A stretch of 5,861 bases of DNA from an uncultured Clostridia bacterium. GTDB taxonomy: Bacteria > Bacillota > Clostridia > TANB77 > CAG-508. The stretch covers positions 1-5,861 of the forward strand of contig CANQZP010000074.1 in the NCBI GenBank assembly GCA_947628395.1. The letters run 5' to 3'. Shown here one piece after another: positions 1 to 5,785 of this stretch; position 1 is the first letter of the stretch, and every line of letters begins with the position of its first letter. The notes beneath the pieces were generated by a model. That model worked only from the letters and a program-made list of their open reading frames with translations, searched no databases and was not told where the DNA came from. The translations under genes were made by a program, and so were the position numbers.

Positions 1-1835
1 GTGAAGCAGCTCTTGCAGCTGCAAGAATGGGAATGAAAACTTTATTATTTTCTATTAGTTTAGAGGTTGTGGCTAATATGCCATGTAATCCTAATATAGG
101 TGGTACTTCAAAAGGGCACTTAGTAAGAGAAATAGATGCTCTAGGTGGAGAGATGGGAAAAAATATAGATAAGTCTTTAATTCAAATAAGAATGTTAAAT
201 ACATCAAAAGGTCCAGCTGTACATTCTTTAAGGGCTCAAGCTGATAGAAAAAAATATCAAAGAGAAATGAAGCATACTATTGAAAAACAAGAAAATTTAT
301 TTTTGAAACAAGCAGAAATAGTAAACATAAAATTAGAAAATAATAAGGTTAATTCCATAGAAACCAATATAGGAGCTATTTATGAGGTTGACAGTGTTAT
401 ACTTGCAACAGGTACTTATTTAAAAGGAAAGATATTTATTGGTGAAAATTCTTTTGAAAGTGGACCTGATGGTGTTTTTCCTGCTAATAAATTGTCTAAA
501 TGTCTAAAAGAAATGGGAATAAATATTGTTAGGTTTAAGACTGGTACACCTGCGAGAGTTAATAAAAACAGTATTGATTTTTCTAAAATGGAGATACAAA
601 AAGGGGATGAGGAGATTATTCCTTTTTCTTTTGATGATAAGTTAGAATATTTTGAACAAGAACCTTGTTATTTAACTTATACAAATGAAAAAACTCATAA
701 AATTATTAGAGATAATTTGCATAGGTCTCCATTATATTCTGGAAAAATAGAGGGGACAGGGCCTAGATATTGTCCTTCTATTGAGGATAAAGTAGTTAGA
801 TTTGCTGACAAAGAAAGACATCAAATTTTTATTGAACCTATGGGATTAGATACTGATGAAATGTATGTACAGGGGATGAGTTCTTCTCTTCCAGAAGATG
901 TTCAAATTCAGATGTATAGGACTTTGCCAGGACTTGAAAATGTTGAGTTTACTAGACCTGCTTATGCTATAGAATATGATTGTATTGAACCTTCTCAACT
1001 TAAAAGTTCTTTAGAACTTAGAAATATTGATGGATTATTTTTTGCTGGTCAAATAAATGGTACATCAGGTTATGAAGAAGCTGCAGCTCAAGGAATAATA
1101 GCAGGTATAAATGCAGCTAGAAAATTACAAAATAAAGAGCCTATTATTTTAGATAGATCTGATGCATATATAGGTGTTTTAATTGATGATATTGTTACTA
1201 AGAGTACGAACGAGCCTTACAGAATGATGACTTCAAGAGCAGAATATAGATTGCTTTTAAGACAAGATAATGCTGATTTGCGTTTGACTCAAATAGGATA
1301 TGAAATAGGTTTAATTTCTGAAGAAAGATATAAAAAATTTTTAGATAAAAAAGAAAAAATTGAAAAGGAAATTGAGAGATTAAATAATACTATAATTAAA
1401 CCTACTGATAAAGTAAATGAATTTTTAAAGAAAAATAAAACTTCTGAAATAGTTGGGGGAGTAAAATTATCTGAATTACTTAAAAGAACTGAATTGACTT
1501 ATGATTCGTTAAAAGAGATAGATGAAAATAGATCTGAATTAGAAAAAGAAGTAACTAATGAAGTTGAAATTATGGTTAAGTATGAAGGATATATAAAAAT
1601 GCAAGAAGCTCAGGTTGAAAATTTTAAAAAATTAGAGAAAAAAATAATTCCTTCTGATATAAATTATGAAGATGTTAAGGGAATAAGAATAGAAGCTAGA
1701 CAAAAGTTATCTAAATTTAAACCATATTCAATTGGCCAAGCTTCTAGAATATCAGGGGTTTCACCATCTGATATTTCTGTGTTATTAGTTTATTTAGAGC
1801 AGTTTAGAAAGGAATCTGAAAGTGGAAATAAATGA
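1..1835 (+). CDS. mnmG: tRNA uridine-5-carboxymethylaminomethyl modification enzyme MnmG (GidA), 5'-truncated by window edge
   Basis: MnmG is the FAD-dependent partner of MnmE. Together they install the (carboxymethyl)aminomethyl group on U34 of tRNAs reading split codon boxes, in the cytoplasm. The frame is open from the first bases: codons from base 3 read EAALAAARMGMKT, the usual continuation of the N-terminal FAD-binding GAGHAGCE motif. The gene therefore starts upstream, and the ATG at base 27 is internal. About 610 residues are visible; the family is normally about 625-630, so roughly 20 are missing. Family signatures are present: GPRYCPSIEDK near bases 756-790 and AGQINGTSGYEEAAAQG near 1044-1094. 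The conserved TSRAEYRLLLRQDNADLRL block lies near 1230-1285. The C-terminal helical region ends in ISGVSPSDISVLLVYLEQF, as expected for MnmE/tRNA contact. The TGA stop overlaps rsmG by 14 bases, so the two are co-transcribed. mnmE probably lies upstream (inference). Confidence 0.97.
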   Translation, partial: EAALAAARMGMKTLLFSISLEVVANMPCNPNIGGTSKGHLVREIDALGGEMGKNIDKSLIQIRMLNTSKGPAVHSLRAQADRKKYQREMKHTIEKQENLFLKQAEIVNIKLENNKVNSIETNIGAIYEVDSVILATGTYLKGKIFIGENSFESGPDGVFPANKLSKCLKEMGINIVRFKTGTPARVNKNSIDFSKMEIQKGDEEIIPFSFDDKLEYFEQEPCYLTYTNEKTHKIIRDNLHRSPLYSGKIEGTGPRYCPSIEDKVVRFADKERHQIFIEPMGLDTDEMYVQGMSSSLPEDVQIQMYRTLPGLENVEFTRPAYAIEYDCIEPSQLKSSLELRNIDGLFFAGQINGTSGYEEAAAQGIIAGINAARKLQNKEPIILDRSDAYIGVLIDDIVTKSTNEPYRMMTSRAEYRLLLRQDNADLRLTQIGYEIGLISEERYKKFLDKKEKIEKEIERLNNTIIKPTDKVNEFLKKNKTSEIVGGVKLSELLKRTELTYDSLKEIDENRSELEKEVTNEVEIMVKYEGYIKMQEAQVENFKKLEKKIIPSDINYEDVKGIRIEARQKLSKFKPYSIGQASRISGVSPSDISVLLVYLEQFRKESESGNK

Positions 1836-2532
1836 TTTTAAAGATGAATTTAATAAGAAATTAAAAAAATTAAATATAAATTTGGATGAAACTCAATTTT
1901 TAAATTTTTATAATTATATGAATAATTTAATAGAATGGAATAGTAAAATAAACTTGACTGCTATAAAGGATGAAAAAGAAATAATATTAAAACATTTTAT
2001 TGATTCTTTATATATTTATGAAAAAATAGAAGGACATAGAACTCTTGATATTGGCTCTGGAGCTGGGTTTCCAGGAATTCCTTTGAAAATAAAGGATGAT
2101 AATTTAAATATTACTTTAATTGATTCTATTAATAAAAAAGTTAATTTTATGGAAGATACAATAGAAAAATTAAATTTTAAAAATATAGAAGCAAAACATA
2201 TTAGAGCAGAAGATTTGGCAGATGATAAAAATTATAGAGAAAAATTTGATACAGTTGTATCTAGAGCAGTAGCTAATTTATCAACTTTAGTTGAATATAT
2301 GTTGCCTTTTGCAAAGGTAGGAGGTATATGTATTTGCATGAAAGGGCCAAATCCAGATGAAGAAATTGAAAAAGCTAAAAATGCTATAAAGCTTCTGGGA
2401 GGCAGAATAGAGACTGTTGAAAATTATAAAATAGGTGATAATAATAGGTGTTTAATTATTATTAGAAAAATAATTAATACCGAACAGATATATCCTCGAA
2501 AAAAAGGTAGACCTTTAAAAGAACCTTTATAG
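1822..2532 (+). CDS. rsmG: 16S rRNA (guanine-N7) methyltransferase RsmG (GidB)
   Basis: RsmG uses S-adenosylmethionine to methylate N7 of the 16S rRNA guanine equivalent to E. coli G527, in the 530 loop. Loss of it gives low-level streptomycin resistance in several bacteria. The 236-residue length is normal. WNSKINLTAI (residues 39-48) and HFIDSL (58-63) are typical N-terminal family blocks. LDIGSGAGFPGIPL (75-88) is the SAM-binding glycine-rich loop, and SRAVANLSTL (147-156) with CMKG near 172-175 completes the Rossmann methyltransferase core. The basic tail RKKGRPLKEPL is also typical. The start is a GTG inside the end of mnmG: AAAGGA (1808-1813) lies 8 bases upstream, and the next in-frame ATG (residue 33) would remove conserved sequence. 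The 14-base overlap suggests translational coupling. A hairpin terminator follows 18 bases after the stop. Confidence 0.97.
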   Translation: MEINDFKDEFNKKLKKLNINLDETQFLNFYNYMNNLIEWNSKINLTAIKDEKEIILKHFIDSLYIYEKIEGHRTLDIGSGAGFPGIPLKIKDDNLNITLIDSINKKVNFMEDTIEKLNFKNIEAKHIRAEDLADDKNYREKFDTVVSRAVANLSTLVEYMLPFAKVGGICICMKGPNPDEEIEKAKNAIKLLGGRIETVENYKIGDNNRCLIIIRKIINTEQIYPRKKGRPLKEPL

Positions 2533-2550
2533 AAAAAATGAAAAAAATGA

Positions 2551-2579
2551 TGTTCCACAAAAAACGTGGAACATTTTTT
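2551..2579 (+). terminator. Intrinsic terminator of the mnmG-rsmG operon
   Basis: An 8-bp perfect stem, TGTTCCAC (2551-2558) with GTGGAACA (2566-2573), has a 7-base loop and is followed directly by six T (2574-2579). It sits 18 bases past the rsmG stop and before the parA promoter, where an operon-ending terminator is expected. The arms equal parS half-sites, and an alternative longer fold exists (see the repeat entry and findings). Confidence 0.75.
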
Positions 2580-2587
2580 GTGGAACA
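2551..2587. repeat. Nested inverted repeat with three parS-half-like 8-mers
   Basis: Bases 2551-2564 (TGTTCCACAAAAAA) are the exact reverse complement of 2574-2587 (TTTTTTGTGGAACA), giving a possible 14-bp stem around a 9-base loop. The inner copy GTGGAACA at 2566-2573 can instead pair with 2551-2558 to form the terminator. The two folds exclude each other. The 8-mers, if joined, would read TGTTCCACGTGGAACA, which fits the known bacterial parS consensus. Here they are separated by 7 bases, so this is not an intact parS. Confidence 0.7.
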
Positions 2588-2589
2588 AT

Positions 2590-2598
2590 TGTGGATAA
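2590..2598 (-). promoter_or_regulatory. DnaA box 1 (perfect consensus)
   Basis: TGTGGATAA on the plus strand is TTATCCACA on the minus strand, an exact match to the consensus DnaA-binding box. It lies in the rsmG-parA spacer, 3 bases after the inverted repeat. Binding by DnaA is inferred from sequence only. Confidence 0.7.
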
Positions 2599-2621
2599 CT
2601 TTTTTATTTCTTACAAAAGAT

Positions 2622-2630
2622 TGTGGATAA
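2622..2630 (-). promoter_or_regulatory. DnaA box 2 (perfect consensus)
   Basis: This is a second exact TTATCCACA (minus strand), in the same orientation as the first and 32 bases from it, about three helical turns, so both would face the same side of the DNA. A nearly pure A/T tract follows up to the parA promoter. It could be a DnaA regulatory or titration site; two boxes alone are thin evidence for an origin. Confidence 0.7.
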
Positions 2631-2683
2631 ATTAAAATAAATTTAAAAAATATAAAAAAAATTTGTAATATTTTTCAAATTTA

Positions 2684-2712
2684 TTGACATATTAAAATAA
2701 TTTTTATATTAT
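2684..2712 (+). promoter_or_regulatory. Sigma-A-type promoter of parA operon
   Basis: TTGACA (2684-2689) and TATTAT (2707-2712) are separated by 17 bases, a perfect -35 and a one-mismatch -10 at ideal spacing. Transcription would begin near 2719, giving a leader of about 20 bases. Since the terminator lies upstream, parA-parB-DUF4446 should be transcribed separately from mnmG-rsmG. The DnaA boxes end 53 bases before the -35. Confidence 0.75.
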
Positions 2713-2726
2713 ATTAAGGAAAGATT

Positions 2727-2732
2727 GGAGGG
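2727..2732 (+). promoter_or_regulatory. Shine-Dalgarno site that places the parA start at TTG 2739
   Basis: GGAGGG abuts the ATG at 2733 with no spacer, too close for normal initiation there. The in-frame TTG at 2739 is 6 bases downstream, a workable distance. Starting at TTG gives MGKIIAVANQKGG, the usual beginning of Soj-type ParA proteins, whereas the ATG adds two residues. Confidence 0.75.
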
Positions 2733-2738
2733 ATGAAT

Positions 2739-3527
2739 TTGGGCAAAATAATAGCTGTTGCAAATCAAAAGGGAGGAGTCGGAAAGACTACAACCACAGT
2801 CAATTTAAGTACTATATTAGCTAAAAAAGGAAAAGATGTAATTATTATTGATGCAGATCCACAAGGTAATGCTTCTAGTGGTGTTGGCTTGGATAAAAAT
2901 GTAGAAGTATCTTTATATGATGTTTTGATAAATGAAAAAGATATTGAAGAAACTCTTAAAGAAACTATACAAAAAAAATTAAAAATTTGTCCTTCAAATA
3001 TGAATTTAGCTGGTGCTGAAGTTGAACTTGTGCCTTTAATGTCTAGAGAATATAGACTTAAAGAACAGTTGGACAAGGTAAAAGATAAATATGATTATAT
3101 ATTGATAGATTGTCCACCATCACTTGGATTAATTACATTAAATGCTTTTACAGCTGCTGATTCTGTATTGATTCCTGTACAGTGCGAATACTATGCGTTG
3201 GAGGGATTAGGCCAATTATTAAATACTATTAATTTAGTAAAAAAACATTTAAATAAGTCTCTAGAAATAGAGGGAGCAATACTTACAATGTATGATATTA
3301 GGACAAACTTATCTAATCAAGTTGTAAAAGAAGTAAAAAAATATTTTGGTGATAAAGTTTTTAAAACTGTAATTCCTAGAAATGTAAGGCTTAGCGAGGC
3401 TCCAAGTTATGGTATGCCTATTACTTTATATGATCCAAGATCAAAGGGTGCAAAAAGTTATGAGAAATTAGCAAAAGAATTTTTGAAGAATCAAGAATCT
3501 ATAGATAAAGCAAAACATATGAAATAA
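2739..3527 (+). CDS. parA: Chromosome-partitioning ATPase ParA (Soj)
   Basis: ParA is a deviant Walker ATPase. It dimerises with ATP, binds DNA non-specifically, and is driven off by ParB to segregate origin regions; in B. subtilis Soj also modulates DnaA. From the TTG start it has 262 residues, typical for short chromosomal ParA without an N-terminal HTH. KGGVGKTT (residues 11-18) is the deviant Walker A with signature lysine K11. IIIDADPQGN (35-44) is the A' motif, ILIDCPPS (121-128) is Walker B, and VIPRNVRLSEAPSYGMPI is the conserved C-terminal block of the family. The annotation could also begin at ATG 2733 (264 residues), but the ribosome site argues against it. The stop overlaps the parB Shine-Dalgarno, and parB follows after 13 bases, consistent with tight co-expression. 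Confidence 0.96.
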   Translation: MGKIIAVANQKGGVGKTTTTVNLSTILAKKGKDVIIIDADPQGNASSGVGLDKNVEVSLYDVLINEKDIEETLKETIQKKLKICPSNMNLAGAEVELVPLMSREYRLKEQLDKVKDKYDYILIDCPPSLGLITLNAFTAADSVLIPVQCEYYALEGLGQLLNTINLVKKHLNKSLEIEGAILTMYDIRTNLSNQVVKEVKKYFGDKVFKTVIPRNVRLSEAPSYGMPITLYDPRSKGAKSYEKLAKEFLKNQESIDKAKHMK

Positions 3528-3540
3528 GGAGGTTGTCAAA

Positions 3541-4377
3541 ATGGCAAAAATGACAGGTTTAGGAAAAGGTTTGGATGCACTATTTTCAAGCGTTACAGAA
3601 GAAGAAGTATCTAATGAAATGGTTCAAAATTTGAAAATAACAGAAATTGAACCTAATAGGGATCAGCCTAGAAGAAATTTTGATGAGGAATCTTTAGATG
3701 AACTTGCAGATTCTATTAAAAGATATGGTGTTATTCAGCCAATAATTGTTACTAAAGTAGATGATTATTATAAAATTATTGCTGGAGAAAGAAGATGGAG
3801 AGCGTCTAAAAAAGCTGGAATTACTGAAATACCAGCAATTATAAGAGAAAATGATGAAAAAAAGAATAAAGAAATTGCTTTAATAGAAAATATTCAAAGA
3901 GAAGATTTAAATCCAATAGAAAAGGCAAGAGGAATGAAGCAACTAATGACTCAATATAATTTATCTCAACAAGAAGTTGCTGAAATAGTTGGAAAAAGTA
4001 GAAGTACTGTAGCAAATACAATGAGAATATTAAATTTGGATGAAAGGGTTATAGAATTAGCTTTGCAGGGTAAACTAACAGAAGGTCATTGTAAAGCTCT
4101 ATTAGGATTTGAAAATCCAGATAAACAGTACGATATGGCATTATATATGATTGAATCAGGTGATAGTGTTAGAGAGGCTGAGAAAAAAACTAAATCTAGA
4201 AAAGCTATGCCAAAGAAAAATGAGAAATATGAAGCTATATACAGGGATATTGAACATTCTTTTCAGAATTTTTTCGGAACAAAAGTAAAATTAAATGCAG
4301 GTGCAAGAAAAGGAAAAATTGTTATAGAATATACATCAAATGATGATTTAGAGCGCATACTAGACTTAATAAAATAA
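3541..4377 (+). CDS. parB: Chromosome-partitioning protein ParB (Spo0J), parS-binding CTPase
   Basis: ParB binds parS, loads as a CTP-dependent sliding clamp, stimulates ParA and recruits SMC. The 278-residue length is typical. The N-terminal GLGKGLDALF (residues 6-15) is the conserved peptide that activates the ParA ATPase. The ParB/Srx nucleotide-binding domain spans about 30-125, with GERRWRA (82-88) and ENIQREDLNPIE (116-127) as the CTP-binding and ParB-box motifs. The HTH that reads parS is about 141-164, LSQQEVAEIVGKSRSTVAN and onward. The C-terminal dimerisation domain is about 230-278, after a basic linker. The start is supported by AAGGAGG (3526-3532), 8 bases upstream and overlapping the parA stop; a second ATG at codon 4 is less likely. 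No intact parS is visible in this window, so its targets lie elsewhere. The chromosomal neighbourhood and absence of plasmid genes favour spo0J over plasmid parB. Confidence 0.96.
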   Translation: MAKMTGLGKGLDALFSSVTEEEVSNEMVQNLKITEIEPNRDQPRRNFDEESLDELADSIKRYGVIQPIIVTKVDDYYKIIAGERRWRASKKAGITEIPAIIRENDEKKNKEIALIENIQREDLNPIEKARGMKQLMTQYNLSQQEVAEIVGKSRSTVANTMRILNLDERVIELALQGKLTEGHCKALLGFENPDKQYDMALYMIESGDSVREAEKKTKSRKAMPKKNEKYEAIYRDIEHSFQNFFGTKVKLNAGARKGKIVIEYTSNDDLERILDLIK

Positions 4378-4390
4378 GGAAGTGATTAGT

Positions 4391-4879
4391 ATGGAGCAGA
4401 TAACAAATTTCTTTTATAATGATAAGGTATTCATTATTTTTCAATTATTAACAATTATAGCTTTAATAATATTAGTTTTTCATCAAAGAAAATTATTAAA
4501 ATTAGAAAGAAAATACAAGGATTTTATAAATAAATTCGAAGATAAAGATATTGAAAAAACGCTAAAAGATTATTTTGGAATAATCAATCAAGTAAATGAA
4601 GAAAATAAGATATTAATAGCTGAAAATAAAAATATAGAAAAAAGAATTGATAATTGTATTCAAAAGATGGGAATTGTTAGATATAACGCATTTGACGATG
4701 TAGGAAGCAATTTAAGTTTTGCAATAGCTTTATTAGATAAAAATAATAATGGAATTATATTAAATGGTATTTATTCTAGAAATTCTAGTAATATATATGC
4801 AAAACCTGTAAATAACGGAAAATCAGAATATATATTATCAGAAGAGGAAAAGAAAGCTTTAGAAAAAGCAATGGAATAA
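4391..4879 (+). CDS. DUF4446 family membrane-anchored protein of the par operon
   Basis: I recognise this from memory as the DUF4446 family, commonly found directly after parB in Clostridia; its function is unknown. The product is 162 residues. Residues 13-30 form one hydrophobic segment, probably a membrane anchor. Residues 31-92 are charged and helical, probably a coiled coil. The conserved domain is about 92-150: MGIVRYNAFDDVGSNLSFAI, then LLDKNNNGIILNGIYSR and a YAKPV block, ending in an acidic SEEEKKALEKAM helix. The start is taken as ATG 4391: AAGGAAG (4376-4382) lies 8 bases upstream. The frame is also open from GTG 4382, but that codon sits in the Shine-Dalgarno. It begins 13 bases after the parB stop and should be co-transcribed. 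No clear terminator follows. A role at the membrane in chromosome segregation is only inferred from context. Confidence 0.9.
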   Translation: MEQITNFFYNDKVFIIFQLLTIIALIILVFHQRKLLKLERKYKDFINKFEDKDIEKTLKDYFGIINQVNEENKILIAENKNIEKRIDNCIQKMGIVRYNAFDDVGSNLSFAIALLDKNNNGIILNGIYSRNSSNIYAKPVNNGKSEYILSEEEKKALEKAME

Positions 4880-4894
4880 AATTAATTTTTTCTA

Positions 4895-4923
4895 TTGACA
4901 ATTAATAATTTGCATGGTAAACT
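4895..4923 (+). promoter_or_regulatory. Probable promoter of tRNA-Ser(UGA)
   Basis: TTGACA (4895-4900) is perfect. Seventeen bases later comes TAAACT (4918-4923), a weak -10 preceded by TGG, which gives an extended -10. Start of transcription would be near 4930, about 10 bases before the tRNA. The promoter is largely covered by an 11-bp inverted repeat. Confidence 0.6.
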
Positions 4924-4933
4924 ATTAATTGTC
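4897..4933. repeat. Inverted repeat over the tRNA-Ser promoter
   Basis: GACAATTAATA (4897-4907) and TATTAATTGTC (4923-4933) are exact reverse complements, 11 bp each, separated by 15 bases. The left arm begins inside the -35 box and the right arm starts at the last base of the -10 and covers the expected transcription start. It could be an operator, or a hairpin in RNA reading through from the par operon. It lacks a following T run, so it is not a normal terminator. Confidence 0.6.
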
Positions 4934-4939
4934 GTATAC

Positions 4940-5031
<92 letters not shown>

Positions 5032-5062
5032 AAAAGAATATATAAAAATATTCTTTTTTTTT
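5032..5062 (+). terminator. Terminator of tRNA-Ser(UGA)
   Basis: A 10-bp stem, AAAAGAATAT (5032-5041) with ATATTCTTTT (5048-5057), has a 6-base loop, and its right arm runs into nine T (5054-5062). It begins directly after the CCA. It would also end any transcript reading through from the parA-parB-DUF4446 operon. The stem is AT-rich, so it is of moderate strength. Confidence 0.75.
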
Positions 5063-5066
5063 GCAT

Positions 5067-5098
5067 AAAAAATAGTACTTATAAAAGTACTATTTTTT
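5067..5098 (-). terminator. Bidirectional terminator serving the minus-strand DUF4190 gene
   Basis: A perfect 14-bp stem, AAAAAATAGTACTT (5067-5080) with AAGTACTATTTTTT (5085-5098), has a 4-base loop and six T at its 3' end on either strand. Read leftward it begins 21 bases after the DUF4190 stop and ends that gene. Read rightward it backs up the tRNA terminator, so convergent transcription is insulated. Confidence 0.8.
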
Positions 5099-5119
5099 AA
5101 TATTATTCTGTTCATTTAA

Positions 5120-5431
5120 TTATGATAAAGAATCAAATAAGTCTGACAAAGCAGAAGCTGCTGCAAATATAGAGTATATTCCATAAATAATACTAAATGC
5201 TCCTATTATTATACCAGCAATAGCTAATCCTTTTCCTTTACCATTTAGATTTTTTGATTTGTATAATCCTACAGCAGAAAGAATTGTTCCAACAAGACCA
5301 ACAATACCTGCTAAGTTAATAAGTAGTGAACATAGTGAAACAACAAATCCAGCTATAGCAAGAGCGTTAGATGGTCCATTTCCTGCTGTAGAGTTATTAG
5401 TTACATTATTTTGATTGTTATTTTCTTCCAT
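5120..5431 (-). CDS. Small DUF4190-like membrane protein
   Basis: A 103-residue protein resembling the DUF4190 family, of unknown function. Residues 1-22 are polar and Asn-rich, probably disordered and cytoplasmic or exposed. Two hydrophobic hairpin-like segments follow: about 23-56 and 68-95. They are separated by a basic, glycine-rich turn, YKSKNLNGKGKG. The segments repeat each other (ALAIAGFVVS and GLAIAGIIIG), typical of the family. No catalytic residues or signal-peptide cleavage site are evident. The start is supported by AAAGGAG on the minus strand (5445-5439), 7 bases from ATG. It has its own perfect promoter and terminator and is alone on the minus strand between two plus-strand tRNAs, so it is monocistronic and not part of the par operon. 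Assignment is from pattern memory. Confidence 0.85.
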   Translation of the reverse strand: MEENNNQNNVTNNSTAGNGPSNALAIAGFVVSLCSLLINLAGIVGLVGTILSAVGLYKSKNLNGKGKGLAIAGIIIGAFSIIYGIYSIFAAASALSDLFDSLS

Positions 5432-5463
5432 TTTTCTTCTCCTTTTTTTAAAAATATATATAA

Positions 5464-5492
5464 ATTATACCAGTAATAAAAAAAATTGTCAA
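5464..5492 (-). promoter_or_regulatory. Consensus sigma-A promoter of the DUF4190 gene
   Basis: On the minus strand TTGACA (5492-5487), 17 bases, then TATAAT (5469-5464): both hexamers perfect, with TGG before the -10 giving an extended -10. The start should lie near 5457, leaving a leader of about 26 bases with the Shine-Dalgarno. Such a full match predicts strong, probably constitutive expression. Confidence 0.85.
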
Positions 5493-5512
5493 AAGTTTTT
5501 AAAAATAAATTA

Positions 5513-5541
5513 TTGACTGATTTTAATATTTATATTATAAT
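5513..5541 (+). promoter_or_regulatory. Promoter of tRNA-Ser(GCU)
   Basis: TTGACT (5513-5518), 17 bases, TATAAT (5536-5541). Transcription should begin near 5548, 7 bases before the mature tRNA. It is divergent from the DUF4190 promoter, with the two -35 boxes 20 bases apart. Confidence 0.8.
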
Positions 5542-5554
5542 AAGGAACAGCGAT

Positions 5555-5646
5555 GGAGAATTACCCAAGTGGCTGAAGGGGACAGTTTGCTAAACTGTTA
5601 GGGTTCGTTTAGGGCCGCGAGGGTTCAAATCCCTCATTCTCCGCCA
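5555..5646 (+). tRNA. tRNA-Ser(GCU)
   Basis: Acceptor arms GGAGAAT (5555-5561) and ATTCTCC (5636-5642) pair fully, with discriminator G and encoded CCA (5644-5646). The stem ACAGT/ACTGT encloses loop TTGCTAA, with anticodon GCT at 5589-5591, reading AGU and AGC. The long variable arm (GGTTC 5602-5606 with GGGCC 5612-5616) uses two G-U pairs. The T arm is GAGGG-TTCAAAT-CCCTC. It is 92 bases long and looks functional. Confidence 0.96.
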
Positions 5647-5680
5647 AAAGCAGTAGTTTAAAATACTATTGCTTTTTTTT
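5647..5680 (+). terminator. Terminator of tRNA-Ser(GCU)
   Basis: AAAGCAGTAGT (5647-5657) pairs with ACTATTGCTTT (5665-5675) over 11 positions with one G-U pair, a 7-base loop, and a run of eight T (5673-5680). It follows the CCA immediately. Confidence 0.8.
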
Positions 5681-5785
5681 ATTGTATAGGAGAAATCAAC
5701 TTTTATTTTTGCAAGATATAAAATTTTTCCGTTGAAGATATATGGAAGGGCAAATATTTTAAAAAAGAAAAAATTAATATAAACA

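Noticed and set aside
2551..2573. An intact parS site
   Set aside because: The half-sites are split by 7 bases. ParB needs the halves adjacent in a 16-bp palindrome, and no CACGTG-centred 16-mer occurs anywhere in the window.
2590..2715. Complete replication origin
   Set aside because: Only two consensus DnaA boxes plus an A/T tract; origins in this group usually have more boxes and flank dnaA, which is not in the window. Kept only as a question.
2765..3076. Antisense open frame opposite parA
   Set aside because: It lies wholly inside parA on the other strand, has no ribosome site or recognisable domain, and parA is fully conserved in its own frame.
3839..4021. Antisense open frame opposite parB
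   Set aside because: Short, Leu/Phe-rich shadow of AT-rich coding DNA inside parB; no supporting signals.
4382..4390. GTG start for the DUF4446 gene
   Set aside because: The GTG overlaps the Shine-Dalgarno AAGGAAG; ATG 4391 has proper spacing and gives the usual N-terminus.
5740..5761. Tiny plus-strand frame MEGQIF
   Set aside because: Six codons, no Shine-Dalgarno at a usable distance.
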